NCBI GenBank assembly: GCA_023443455.1
Contig: JAEZUE010000070.1
Location: forward strand, 1 to 64,000
Reading direction: 5' to 3'
Length of the DNA: 64,000 nt
From: Verrucomicrobiota bacterium
GTDB lineage: Bacteria > Verrucomicrobiota > Verrucomicrobiia > Opitutales > Opitutaceae
The position numbers and the translations under genes are program-made. This document shows positions 24,210 through 32,870 of this stretch, piece after piece. The notes beneath the pieces were generated by a model, which saw only the letters and a list, made by a program, of their open reading frames with translations, searched no databases and was not told where the DNA came from. The first letter of the stretch is position 1. Each line of letters starts with the position of its first letter.

Positions 24210-26090
24210 TCAGAGAAGTCCGGTGGCGACGGCCCAGCAGAGGGCGGCGCCAAAGAGGAACCAGTAGACGTAGCCGTGGAGGCTGCCCACGTGCAGGACT
24301 CGCGCACCGGCGCCGAGCCAGGAGACCACTTCGGCCGCCGCGCGCACGATGCCGGCGACGAAGATCTGATCGATGAAGTTGAGGAGCATCGCGAAGCGCT
24401 GCTGGACCTTCGCCACGTAGTAGCCGTAGCCGCGATCCGGGGCTTCCTTCGCGCGGGTGAGCAGCGAGAAGGCGAAGGGTGACTTCGCCGCGAGCGAGTC
24501 GGTGGAGTCGGCCTTGTAGAACAGGAACGCCACGCCGCCGCCGAGCAGGAGGATACCGATCGAGAGCAGCAGCATGCCGGTGTGCGCAGAGCCGTGCGCG
24601 ACCGGAAGCGAATCGGTGAGCGAGCCGGCAAGCTTCGAGAACACGCCGGTGTAGCCACCGACAACCGAGAGGATGGCGAGGACGATGAGCGGGAGCGTCA
24701 TCGTGAAGCCGGTCTCATGTGCGTGCTCGGCCTCGTGCGAACGCGGCGTGCCGAAGAAGGTGATCTTCCACATGCGGATCATGTAGAACGACGTGAGCAC
24801 GGCCGCGAAGGCGAGCACCCCGAACACCGCCTTGTTGTTCATGAAGGCGAGGTAGAGGATCGCGTCCTTCGAGAAGAAGCCGGAGAGGAACGGGAATCCG
24901 ACGATCGCCGCGACACCAAGGGTGAAGGTGATGAAGGTCACCGGCATCTTCTTGGCGAGGCCGCCCATCTTGAAGATGTCCTGTTCGTGGTGGCAGCCGG
25001 CGATGACCGAACCGGAACCGAGGAAGAGCAAAGCCTTGAAGAAGGCGTGGGTCGTGAGGTGGAACATCGCGGCAGCGGCACCGGCGGAGACGACAGCAAC
25101 CATTTCCTTCTCGCCATGCTCCATCGCCAGCGATCCGAGCCCGAACGCCGCGACCATGTAGCCGAGTTGCGAGAGCGTGGAGTACGCGAGGACCTTCTTG
25201 ATGTCGCTCTGCACGATCGCGCAGAAGGCGGCGTAGAGCGCGGTGGCCGTTCCGATCCACATGATGACGTTCAACGCGTCGACGGTCATGAGGACGTTGA
25301 TGCGGCAAAGCATGTAGATGCCGGCCGCGACCATCGTGGCAGCATGGATGAGGGCGGACACGGGCGTCGGGCCCTCCATGGCATCGGGCAACCAGACCTG
25401 CAGCGGAAACTGCGCGGACTTGCCGACGGCGCCGCAGAAGAGCAGCAGCGGCAGTGCGGTCGAGACGAGCACCCCACCCTCGCCCATGATCGCCGTCAGC
25501 TCCGAGAGGTTGACGGTCTTGAACTGCCACCAGCACCAGACGATGCCGAGCAGGAAGCCGAAGTCGCCGACACGGTTGACGATGAACGCCTTCTTGGAGG
25601 CGTCGGCCGCGGACTGCTTCTGGTTGTAGTGGTTGATCAGCAGGTACGAGCTGAAGCCCACCAGTTCCCAGAAGATGAAAATCATGAAGAGGCTGTCGGC
25701 GACCACGATGCCGAGCATCGAGAACATGAAGATCGACAACCCGCCGAAGAACCGCGCCTTGGCTTCATCATCGCGCATGTAGCCGACGCTGAAGACGTGG
25801 ATGAGGAAGCCGACGAACGCGACGACCGCGAGCATGAGCTTGGCGAGGTCGTTGACGAGGAAGCCGAGCTTGATCGTGAGCGGGCCGATCGCGAGCCACT
25901 CGAGCGACGCGGTGACGTCCTGCCCTGCGGAGCCGAAGATGAGCTTGGCGGCCAGTGCGGCGATGCCGGCGGCGGCGGTCACGGAGAGGGCCGCGGCGAG
26001 GTTGTGCCGGCGGCGCAGAAAGAGCGCGATCAGCGTGGCCGAGACCAGCGGGATCAGCAGAAGTGCGAGGGTGGACGTGACGGGCGTCAT
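24210..26090 (-). CDS. nuoL: NADH-quinone oxidoreductase subunit L
   Basis: This is a 626-residue membrane protein. The antiporter core is seen in FIFWELVGFSSYLLINHYNQKQSAADASKKAFIVNRVGDFGFLLG and GKSAQFPLQVWLPDAMEGPTPVSALIHAATMVAAG. The C-terminal extension includes the long lateral helix region typical of NuoL. It drives proton transfer at the distal end of the membrane arm. The mRNA leader before its ATG is a run of TTTCCGC units (26091-26126 on the plus strand as GCGGAAA). Confidence 0.96.
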   Translation of the reverse strand: MTPVTSTLALLLIPLVSATLIALFLRRRHNLAAALSVTAAAGIAALAAKLIFGSAGQDVTASLEWLAIGPLTIKLGFLVNDLAKLMLAVVAFVGFLIHVFSVGYMRDDEAKARFFGGLSIFMFSMLGIVVADSLFMIFIFWELVGFSSYLLINHYNQKQSAADASKKAFIVNRVGDFGFLLGIVWCWWQFKTVNLSELTAIMGEGGVLVSTALPLLLFCGAVGKSAQFPLQVWLPDAMEGPTPVSALIHAATMVAAGIYMLCRINVLMTVDALNVIMWIGTATALYAAFCAIVQSDIKKVLAYSTLSQLGYMVAAFGLGSLAMEHGEKEMVAVVSAGAAAAMFHLTTHAFFKALLFLGSGSVIAGCHHEQDIFKMGGLAKKMPVTFITFTLGVAAIVGFPFLSGFFSKDAILYLAFMNNKAVFGVLAFAAVLTSFYMIRMWKITFFGTPRSHEAEHAHETGFTMTLPLIVLAILSVVGGYTGVFSKLAGSLTDSLPVAHGSAHTGMLLLSIGILLLGGGVAFLFYKADSTDSLAAKSPFAFSLLTRAKEAPDRGYGYYVAKVQQRFAMLLNFIDQIFVAGIVRAAAEVVSWLGAGARVLHVGSLHGYVYWFLFGAALCWAVATGLL

Positions 26091-26133
26091 CGGGAAAGCG
26101 GAAGGCGGAGAGCGGAAAGCGGAAAGGAGATGG

Positions 26134-26210
26134 ACGTGGTGCGGTGCTTCAGCCCGCGTTTCTGGACACGAGCAACGCCTGCCAATGCGGGCTGAAGCAC
26201 CGCACCACGT
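26134..26210. repeat. Long inverted repeat with perfect 24-bp arms (nuoL-nuoK gap)
   Basis: Arms at 26134-26157 and 26187-26210 are exact complements around 29 nt. The core is GCGGTGCTTCAGCCCGC. A diverged copy stands in the nuoI-nuoH gap at 27906-27982. Confidence 0.85.
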
Positions 26211-26238
26211 TCGGAGGTCTGTCGCTCGGTGATCATCT

Positions 26239-26544
26239 TCAGTTCTTCAACGCGGTGAGCTCGTCGACCTGCACAGTGCCGCGCAGGCGGTAGAGCTGGA
26301 CGATGATCGCCAAGCCCACAGCCACCTCGGCGGCGGCCACGGTGATGATGAAGAACACGAAGGTGTTGCCGTCGGGCGTGCCGTTGAAGCGCGAGAAGGC
26401 GACGAGAGCCAACGTGGTCGCATTGAGCATGAGCTCGAGGCACATGTAGAGCACCAGCGTGTTGCGCCGCAGGAGCACGCCGAAGAACCCGGTGGCGAAG
26501 AGCAGACCGGCAACGATCAGGAAGGCGTTGAGGGAGATGGTCAC
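26239..26544 (-). CDS. nuoK: NADH-quinone oxidoreductase subunit K
   Basis: This is a 101-residue protein with three membrane segments. The pattern LNAFLIVAGLLFATGFFGVLLRRN, LVLYMCLELMLNATTLALVAFSR and VAAAEVAVGLAIIVQLYR is diagnostic. The two glutamates (in CLELML and AAAEVA) are the proton-path residues of the family. Length equals the family norm. Confidence 0.97.
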   Translation of the reverse strand: MTISLNAFLIVAGLLFATGFFGVLLRRNTLVLYMCLELMLNATTLALVAFSRFNGTPDGNTFVFFIITVAAAEVAVGLAIIVQLYRLRGTVQVDELTALKN

Positions 26545-26602
26545 GGGAACGGCGGAAGAAGTTCGAAGTTGGAAATCGGAAGTTGGTCCGAAGGACGCCC
26601 GC

Positions 26603-27115
26603 TCAGGCGGACTCGTCAGTCGGGGCCGGTTTCTTGCTGATGAGGATCACGCCGATCATGGCCACGAGGAGCATGAAGCCGGCGATCTGCATCGGGAGCA
26701 GGTAGGTCGTGAAGAGCTGGCGTCCGTAGACTTTCAGCACGCTGCCGGAGGCCTCGACGGGCAGCGCCGGGGAGGCGAGGCGGTCGCCCGTGAAGAGCCA
26801 GAGCACACCGCAGACCATCAGCGCAAAGGCGATCGTGGCGGCCCCGACGGAGACGGCGTGCACGGGCTTACGCTCCCGGTTGTCGACATCGAGCATCATC
26901 ACGATGAAGGCGAAGAGCACGACGACCGCGCCCGCGTAGACGAGCACCTGGAGCACCGCGAGGAAGTAGGCCTCGAGCAGCACGAACAGGCCGGCCATCC
27001 CGAAGAACGTCAGGAAGAGCGACATCGCGGCGTTCACGGCGTTGCGGTTGAGCGTTACCGACAGCGCGGAGCCCACGGTGAGGGCGGCGAAAAGATAGAA
27101 GAGGAAGTCAGCCAT
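26603..27115 (-). CDS. nuoJ: NADH-quinone oxidoreductase subunit J
   Basis: This is a 170-residue protein with five membrane segments: FLFYLFAALTVGSALSVTLNRNAVNAAMSLFLTFFGMAGLFVLLEAYFLAVLQVLVYAGAVVVLFAFIVMML is the NuoJ signature, given here only as its span (residues 4-75). A C-terminal pair of helices follows after a loop. It is preceded by a 37-nt pyrimidine-rich leader with no Shine-Dalgarno. Confidence 0.96.
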   Translation of the reverse strand: MADFLFYLFAALTVGSALSVTLNRNAVNAAMSLFLTFFGMAGLFVLLEAYFLAVLQVLVYAGAVVVLFAFIVMMLDVDNRERKPVHAVSVGAATIAFALMVCGVLWLFTGDRLASPALPVEASGSVLKVYGRQLFTTYLLPMQIAGFMLLVAMIGVILISKKPAPTDESA

Positions 27116-27151
27116 GGTGCAGACCGGAAAGCGGAGAGCGGAAAGCGGAAA

Positions 27152-27220
27152 GTAGCTGGACGGCGAAGCCGTTCAGACCAGACGACACCGGGCGGCTGAA
27201 CGGCGTCGCCGTCCAGCTAC
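27152..27220. repeat. REPIN-like inverted pair (nuoJ-nuoI gap)
   Basis: GTAGCTGGACGGCGAAGCCGTTCAG at 27152-27176 is mirrored by CTGAACGGCGTCGCCGTCCAGCTAC at 27196-27220. Each unit is a GTAG head plus a hairpin with stem GACGGC/GCCGTT. Confidence 0.75.
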
Positions 27221-27301
27221 GGGAAAACAGGTCTCGGTGTGGGTTGGCGGTTCGCATCGGGGGAGGAATCGGCAATCGGAAATCCAAAATCGAAAATGGG
27301 C

Positions 27302-27847
27302 TCAGTGGGCGTTGCCGGCCTCCTCGGCGGCCTTCTTCTTGTCCCACTTGTGGTGCTGGTCGGGCAGCGTGCCACCGAGCTCGTAGAGCTTCTCCTTGTT
27401 GTGGACCATCTCGGAGCGGCTCAGGCCGGAGAGCGAATAGACGTTCTGCAGCCAGATCGCCTCCTCGGGGCAGACCTCCTGGCAGTAGCCGCAGTAGATG
27501 CAGCGCAGCATGTCGATCTCGAACTCCTTCGGCGCCTTCTCGACGTGCGCGTTGGGCCCGGTGGCGTCGATCGCGCCGGGGGTGATCCGGATCGCCTTCG
27601 GCGGGCAGACGAATTCGCAGAGCTGGCAGGAAACGCACTTCTCGCGACCGTGCGGATCCTTCACGAGGGTGGGCACGCCGCGGTATCCGGTGGGGATCGA
27701 CGGGCGGACCTCCGGGTACTCCATCGTGATCTTCGGCGCGAGGAGGTGCCGCATGGTCGTGCGCAGACCGGCGATCACGCCGGGAATGTAGGTGCGCGCG
27801 AGGAACGAGAGCGGCTTGCGTTCGACGACTTTGACGGTGGCTGACAT
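27302..27847 (-). CDS. nuoI: NADH-quinone oxidoreductase subunit I
   Basis: This is a 181-residue ferredoxin-like protein. Two 4Fe-4S motifs are complete: C71/C74/C77 with C81 (CVSCQLCEFVCPP) and C116/C119/C122 with C126 (CIYCGYCQEVCPE). These carry clusters N6a and N6b between NuoG and NuoB. The N-terminus (MSATVKVVERKPLSF) is a normal amphipathic start. Its gap upstream contains a long inverted repeat. Confidence 0.96.
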   Translation of the reverse strand: MSATVKVVERKPLSFLARTYIPGVIAGLRTTMRHLLAPKITMEYPEVRPSIPTGYRGVPTLVKDPHGREKCVSCQLCEFVCPPKAIRITPGAIDATGPNAHVEKAPKEFEIDMLRCIYCGYCQEVCPEEAIWLQNVYSLSGLSRSEMVHNKEKLYELGGTLPDQHHKWDKKKAAEEAGNAH

Positions 27848-27905
27848 CAGAAGGAAAAGTTGGAACTCGGAAGGCGGAACGCGGAGAACGGGTTGCCGGA
27901 GCCGT

Positions 27906-27982
27906 ACGTGGCGCGGTGCTTCAGCCCGCGTCGGCCGACGCGGACCAAGCCAAACCACACGGGCTCAAGCACCGTGCCACGA
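27906..27982. repeat. Inverted repeat (nuoI-nuoH gap), diverged copy of the 26134 repeat
   Basis: The left arm near 27906-27930 has the core GCGGTGCTTCAGCCCGCG. The right arm (27957-27982) reads GGGCTCAAGCACCGTGCCACG. The arms match the 26134 arms with a few changes. Confidence 0.7.
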
Positions 27983-28025
27983 TGAGTCGATCTGTGCTGG
28001 TCGTGTTTCATCAAGGGCTCCGTGT

Positions 28026-29159
28026 TCAATTGGCGAAGACGGCGATGCCGATCGTGTAGGCGACGAGGTTGGCGATGGCCAGCGGCAGGAGCATGCGCCA
28101 GCCGATGCGCATCACCTGGTCGTAGCGGAAACGCGGCAGGGTCCAGCGCACCCACATGAAGAAGAACACCATCAGGATGTCCTTCGCGAGGAAGGTGAGG
28201 ATCGCGAGCAGCGCGCCGAGCAGACCGGCGTCGAGCGGGAGCCCGGTCCAGGCGGCGAACTCTCCCCAGGTGAATCCGGGGAACGGATTCCAGCCACCGA
28301 GGAAGAGCACGGTGAACACGCCCGAACCGACGAAGAGGTGCGCGTACTCGGCGGTCATGAGCAGACCGAACTTGAACGCGCCGTACTCGGTGTGGAAACC
28401 GCCGACCAGCTCGGCCTCACCCTCGGGCATGTCGAACGGCAGGCGGTTGGTCTCGGCGAAAAGCGAGACGAGGAAGACGAGCGCGGACACCGGCGCGATG
28501 AAGAGCAACCAGCAGGTGTCGGCCTGCCAGTGCACCACGCGGATCAGGCTCAGCGTGCCGGGCGCGCCGGGCGTGTTGACCAGCAGGAAAATCGGAATCA
28601 CCGAGAGGCCCATCGCGATCTCGTAGGAGACGAGCTGGGCAGAGGCGCGCACGGAGCTGAGGAAGGGATAACGCGAGTTCGAGGACCAGCCGGCGAGAAT
28701 GGTCGAGTACACGCCGAGCGAGGAGATCGCGAAGATGAACAGGATGCCGAGATCGAGGTTGGCGAGGATCAGCGGCACCGTGCGCCCGGCGGCATCGATG
28801 TATTCGCCAAACGGCACCACCACCACCGTGCTCAGCGCCGGGATGAGCGCGATGACCGGGGCGAGGTTGAAGTAGAACTTCCGAACGTGCCCGGGCAGCG
28901 GTTCCTCCTTGAGCAGGAACTTCCCGCCGTCGGCCAGCGGCTGGAAGATGCCGAGGCGTTGCAGGAAACGCCCGATGAGCGGGATCGCGGCGATCCACGG
29001 AATCGCGGTGCGGTTCGGGCCGGGACGGCCCTGGATCCACGCCGAGACCTTGCGCTCGGCGAGGGAGCCGTAGAGGCACAGGCCCATCAGCACGGCGACG
29101 ACGAGCAGCGCCTTGATCAGGAGCTGCAGGATCAACGGAAGCTGGTAGAAGAGGTCCAT
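28026..29159 (-). CDS. nuoH: NADH-quinone oxidoreductase subunit H
   Basis: This is a 377-residue protein with eight membrane segments. Key blocks are ERKVSAWIQGRPGPNRTAIPW, the quinone-site loop with FAISSLGVYSTILAGWSSNSRYPFLSSVRASAQLVSYEIAMGL, and ETNRLPFDMPEGEAELVGGFHTEY. It links the peripheral arm to the antiporter subunits and forms part of the quinone cavity. Length is near the family norm. Confidence 0.97.
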   Translation of the reverse strand: MDLFYQLPLILQLLIKALLVVAVLMGLCLYGSLAERKVSAWIQGRPGPNRTAIPWIAAIPLIGRFLQRLGIFQPLADGGKFLLKEEPLPGHVRKFYFNLAPVIALIPALSTVVVVPFGEYIDAAGRTVPLILANLDLGILFIFAISSLGVYSTILAGWSSNSRYPFLSSVRASAQLVSYEIAMGLSVIPIFLLVNTPGAPGTLSLIRVVHWQADTCWLLFIAPVSALVFLVSLFAETNRLPFDMPEGEAELVGGFHTEYGAFKFGLLMTAEYAHLFVGSGVFTVLFLGGWNPFPGFTWGEFAAWTGLPLDAGLLGALLAILTFLAKDILMVFFFMWVRWTLPRFRYDQVMRIGWRMLLPLAIANLVAYTIGIAVFAN

Positions 29160-29190
29160 CAGGCGGAAAGAGCGAGGGATTGGCCGGAGC

Positions 29191-29256
29191 GTAGCTGGAT
29201 CGCGAAGCGATTCAGTCCAAGGGCGCGGCGGCTGAACGACTTCGTCGTCCAGCTAC
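29191..29256. repeat. REPIN-like inverted pair (nuoH-nuoG gap)
   Basis: GTAGCTGGATCGCGAAGCGATTCAG at 29191-29215 is mirrored by CTGAACGACTTCGTCGTCCAGCTAC at 29232-29256. The head GTAGCTGGA is identical to that of the 27152 pair. The stems differ in a compensatory way (ATCGC/GCGAT versus ACGGC/GCCGT). Confidence 0.75.
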
Positions 29257-29285
29257 CACGGAGGCTTGGTTTCGCGAAATGCATC

Positions 29286-30998
29286 TCAGGCGTTGGCGGT
29301 CTTGGCCGCGGGTTGGAAGTGGAGCGTCGCGCCCTCGACGTAGGGTTCCTTCGCCCACGGCGAGCCGTCGATAAGTCGGCCGGTCGCGGGGATCGTCGAC
29401 CACGTGATACCGGCGAGCGCGGGAATGTCCTTCGCCATCTCGGACCAGACAGCGTCGACATCGGCGGAGGCGACCGGAGTGCCGGCCACACCGGCGATGA
29501 GGCGGCGGAGGATCGCGAGATCGTCGAGCGCCTGCGCGGGGCCGGGAACGGCCGCGGCAAACTTCTGCACGCGGAACTGCTGGTTAATGAACGAACCGCG
29601 TTTCTCGAAGACCGTGAGCGACGGCAGCACCACCTTGGCGGCGTCGGTCGTGGCGGACTTCTGCGTGCCGACGGAGACGATCGAGATCTTCGCCATCTGC
29701 TCCTTCGTGAGACCGCCCGCGACAAGGTCCTCGTCGAAGGTGATCACGGCCTTGATCGCACCGTGGTCGATCGCGGCGGCGAGCTCGTAGAGTTCGGTCG
29801 GCGGATACGCCTTGATCAGCCCGGTGACGAGCGCGCCGCGCACGTTCGGGTTGCGGTCGGCGGAAAGCAGTAGGCCGTCGCCCTCCCCCACCCGGCCGAG
29901 GATGTCGGCCGGCACGGTGCCGAGCGCCAGATCGAGCTGGCGGGTGAGATACTGCTCCTCGACCGACTGGCGGCCGGAGCCGACGATCGCGACGACCGAG
30001 CGCTGCGTCTTGAGCAGATCGATCGCGGCGGCGATGGCGTCGTCTATCGAGACGGCCTGACCGTTGACGGTCGGCTGGGTGAGGCGCGTCTCGGCGGCGA
30101 CCTGCTTGTAGAGCAGGCGGCCGGAGTCGGTCATCCAGGTGTCGTTGACCTCGTCGTTGCGGCGCGGGGTGATGCGGTAGATCACGCCCTCGCGCGCCCA
30201 GATGTCAGTGTTCGCGCCAACGCTGGACTCGGTGTCGATACTCGGCGTGGTCTTGAGGAACCACACGCGCATCTTGAAACGGAAATCGGTGCTCGTGAGC
30301 GCGCCGACCGGGCAGATGTCGACGGTGTTGAGCGAGTAGTTGTGGTTCAACTCCCGGCCGGGGTAGCAGGTCAGCGTGGAGTAGCTGCCGCGGTCGACGA
30401 AGCCGAGCACGTCCTCCTTCGCGACGTCGCGGGTGAAACGGATACAACGCGAGCAGAGGATGCAGCGCTCGTCGTCGAGGGTGACGCGCGGGCCGAGCTC
30501 GGTGCGCTTCGGCTTCACGTTCTTCTGCTCGATGAAGCGCGAGGTGCCGCGTCCGTAGTCGGCGGCCTGCTCCTGGAGTTTGCACTCGCCGGCCTGGTCA
30601 CAGATCGGGCAGTCCAGCGGGTGATTGACCAGCAGGAACTCCATGACGCCCTGGCGCGCCTCTTTGATCTGCGGCGTGGTCGTGCGGATATGGAGACCGG
30701 GGGTGGCGTTGGTGAAGCAGGCGATCTGCGGCTTGGGCAGCCAGTTGACCCGCTGCTTGCCGGTGGTCGCGTCCATCACCGGCTGCTTGGTGGCCGGATC
30801 GAAGGCGGGCACGCCCATCTCGACCAGACACATGCGACAGTTGCCCGAGACGGGCAGCTTCGGGTGGTAGCAGAAATGCGGGACTTCGATGCCGAGCAGC
30901 GCCGCGGCCTCGATCATGTTGGTGCCCTTCGGCACCGCGATGTCGCGGCCGTCGATGTTGACGGTGACAAGGTCGGGTTTGGTCGGTGTCTGGCTCAC
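29286..30998 (-). CDS. nuoG: NADH-quinone oxidoreductase subunit G
   Basis: This is a 570-residue protein from GTG 30998 (MSQTPTKPD); another GTG at 31040 would add 14 residues. The N-terminal 2Fe-2S motif is CYHPKLPVSGNCRMCLVEMG with ACFTN. A His-Cys 4Fe-4S site (HPLDCPICDQAGECKLQ) and a further Cys-rich set (CILCSRCIRFTRDV, ICPVGAL) follow. The C-terminal molybdopterin-like domain is much shorter than in E. coli NuoG (about 908 residues) and lacks the optional N7 cluster. It carries electrons from NuoF to NuoI. Confidence 0.94.
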   Translation of the reverse strand: MSQTPTKPDLVTVNIDGRDIAVPKGTNMIEAAALLGIEVPHFCYHPKLPVSGNCRMCLVEMGVPAFDPATKQPVMDATTGKQRVNWLPKPQIACFTNATPGLHIRTTTPQIKEARQGVMEFLLVNHPLDCPICDQAGECKLQEQAADYGRGTSRFIEQKNVKPKRTELGPRVTLDDERCILCSRCIRFTRDVAKEDVLGFVDRGSYSTLTCYPGRELNHNYSLNTVDICPVGALTSTDFRFKMRVWFLKTTPSIDTESSVGANTDIWAREGVIYRITPRRNDEVNDTWMTDSGRLLYKQVAAETRLTQPTVNGQAVSIDDAIAAAIDLLKTQRSVVAIVGSGRQSVEEQYLTRQLDLALGTVPADILGRVGEGDGLLLSADRNPNVRGALVTGLIKAYPPTELYELAAAIDHGAIKAVITFDEDLVAGGLTKEQMAKISIVSVGTQKSATTDAAKVVLPSLTVFEKRGSFINQQFRVQKFAAAVPGPAQALDDLAILRRLIAGVAGTPVASADVDAVWSEMAKDIPALAGITWSTIPATGRLIDGSPWAKEPYVEGATLHFQPAAKTANA

Positions 30999-31024
30999 GC
31001 GGGAAAAGGAAGGATGAGAAGTGG

Positions 31025-31113
31025 AACCACTAACTGTCACTAACCAGCACTAACGGCAGAAGAGAATATCGGCGCGCGGTGGTTAGCGTTCATTAGTGTG
31101 CGTTAGTGGTTTC
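31025..31113. repeat. Inverted repeat of ACTAAC/GTTAGT units
   Basis: The left side has ACCACTAAC, then CACTAAC twice within 29 nt. The right side has GTTAGCG, ATTAGTG and GTTAGTGG as its mirror. It fills the gap between nuoG and the small membrane-protein gene, and the nuoG leader starts in it. Confidence 0.6.
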
Positions 31114-31128
31114 TGAAAGTCGTCGAGT

Positions 31129-31488
31129 TCAGAGCACGCCCTTGCGCTTGAGCAGTTCGTGGAGATCGGGGGCCTTCATTTGGATGAGTTCGGCGAGCGC
31201 CTTGACGCGACGAGATTGGATCTGGATCGCGGTCAGGGAGGTACCCAGAACAAAAAAAGCCGGACCAATCAGCATCCCGAACCGGTGGACCGCATTGAGA
31301 TCTCTGAACAAAGTCAGCGTTATGCCAAGCATCAGGCACATGCCGACCAGCATTAGGACAAACTGCGTCACGACTGGGTATTTGGACTTCCGGCACCGCT
31401 TGATCAACTCCGCCTCCCGGTCGTCCAGCTGCCACTGTTCAAGCTGTTCAGCTTTCACGTCGGCAAGAATCTGGTGGGCGGTGCTCAT
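31129..31488 (-). CDS. Small two-helix membrane protein embedded in the nuo cluster
   Basis: This is a 119-residue protein that I do not recognise. A charged N-terminal helix (about 1-36, LADVKAEQLEQWQLDDREAEL) is followed by two membrane segments (about 39-60 TQFVLMLVGMCLMLGITLTL and 68-90 FGMLIGPAFFVLGTSLTAIQ) and a basic amphipathic tail (RRVKALAELIQMKAPDLHELLKRKGVL). It sits between nuoF and nuoG, where no standard nuo gene belongs, with gaps of 32 nt to nuoF and 130 nt to nuoG. It could be a lineage-specific assembly factor or a passenger gene. It is not NuoA: it has neither the length pattern nor the conserved acidic helix. Confidence 0.75.
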   Translation of the reverse strand: MSTAHQILADVKAEQLEQWQLDDREAELIKRCRKSKYPVVTQFVLMLVGMCLMLGITLTLFRDLNAVHRFGMLIGPAFFVLGTSLTAIQIQSRRVKALAELIQMKAPDLHELLKRKGVL

Positions 31489-31520
31489 GGTGGTTGCGGT
31501 ATAGGGCGAAAGCGCGGCGC

Positions 31521-32870
31521 TCAGATCAGCGTCGGGGCGAGATTGTGGCGGTTCTGCTTCGCGGCGGGGTAGGATTTGAACTCGTCGCCGAATTTCTGGA
31601 TGAAGCTCTGGACCGGCCACGAACACGCCTCCCCCATCGGGCAAACGGTGCGACCGGGAATCTGGTCGGCCACCGACTTGAGCAACGCACCGTCCTCGGC
31701 GCGGGCATCGCCGTGCACCATGCGGTGCGTGATCTTGCGCATCCACGCGGAACCTTCGCGGCAGGGCGTGCACTGACCGCAGCTCTCGTGGGCGTAGAAG
31801 GCGTTCAGATTGGCGAGGGCTTCGACAACATTGACGGTGTCGTCCATCACGATGACGCCGCCGGAGCCGCCCATCGTGCCGCACGCGGCGAACGAATCGA
31901 AGTCGAGCGGGATGTCCTCGACGCCCCATTCCACCGTGGTGCCGTCCTTCTGCTTGATCGTGAACTTCTCGCCCCAGCGCAGGACCTTCGACGAGGAGCC
32001 GCCGGGGATGATCGCCTGGAACGTGCGGCCGGGGCGCGGACCGCCACAGATGTCATTGAGCAGCTGGCCGAGGGTGACCTTGCCTGACTCGAACTCGAAA
32101 TAACCAGGACGCTGCACCTGGCCGGAGACGCCGATCAGGCGGGTGCCGGAATTGTTGGGCGTGCCGATCTTCGCGTAGGCCTCGCCGCCCATCTCGACGA
32201 TGTGGCGCACGTGGCAGAGCGTCTCCACGTTGTTCACGATCGTCGGGCACTGGTAGAGGCCGAGGACCGCGGGGAAGTACGGGGGCTTGATGCGTGGATA
32301 CGCGCGTTTGCCCTCGAGCGACTCGATCAGGCCGGTCTCCTCGCCGCAGATGTAGGCGCCCGCGCCGCGGTGCACGTAGATCTCGCAGGAGTAGCCGGTG
32401 CCGAGGATGTTGGGACCGACGAAGTTGGCCGCCCGCGCCTCGGCGATGGCTGTCTCAAGAATCTTCGCACCGAGCGGGAACTCGCCGCGGATGTAGATGT
32501 AGGCCTGCTTCACGTTGTTCGCGAAGCTGGAGATCATGATCCCCTCGATGAGCTGGTGCGGATCCTGATGGATGATGTAGCGATCCTTGAAGGTGCCCGG
32601 CTCGGACTCGTCGGCGTTGACGATAAGGTAGATCGGCTTGCCGCTTTTGCGGTCGACCAGCGACCACTTGACACCGCAGGGGAAGCCCGCGCCGCCACGG
32701 CCGCGCAGGCCGGACTTCTTCACCTCGTCGATGAGCTCCTCGGGTTTGCGGGCAACGGCCTTGCGGAGCTGCTCGTAACCGCCGTGCTTGAGGTAGCAGG
32801 CGAGATCGGTCGAGTAGCCGGGCTCGTCGACGTGCCGGAAAATCATGCGGCGTTCGGCGGGATGTGGCAT
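31521..32870 (-). CDS. nuoF: NADH-quinone oxidoreductase subunit F
   Basis: This is a 449-residue protein. The FMN/NADH site includes GLRGRGGAGFPCGVKWS, NADESEPGTFKDR and GAGAYICGEETGLIESLEG. The C-terminal 4Fe-4S cluster N3 is bound by CGQCTPCREG with a distal Cys in RTVCPMGEA. It oxidises NADH. The leader has repeated AACTTCC units (minus strand) and no Shine-Dalgarno. Confidence 0.97.
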   Translation of the reverse strand: MPHPAERRMIFRHVDEPGYSTDLACYLKHGGYEQLRKAVARKPEELIDEVKKSGLRGRGGAGFPCGVKWSLVDRKSGKPIYLIVNADESEPGTFKDRYIIHQDPHQLIEGIMISSFANNVKQAYIYIRGEFPLGAKILETAIAEARAANFVGPNILGTGYSCEIYVHRGAGAYICGEETGLIESLEGKRAYPRIKPPYFPAVLGLYQCPTIVNNVETLCHVRHIVEMGGEAYAKIGTPNNSGTRLIGVSGQVQRPGYFEFESGKVTLGQLLNDICGGPRPGRTFQAIIPGGSSSKVLRWGEKFTIKQKDGTTVEWGVEDIPLDFDSFAACGTMGGSGGVIVMDDTVNVVEALANLNAFYAHESCGQCTPCREGSAWMRKITHRMVHGDARAEDGALLKSVADQIPGRTVCPMGEACSWPVQSFIQKFGDEFKSYPAAKQNRHNLAPTLI

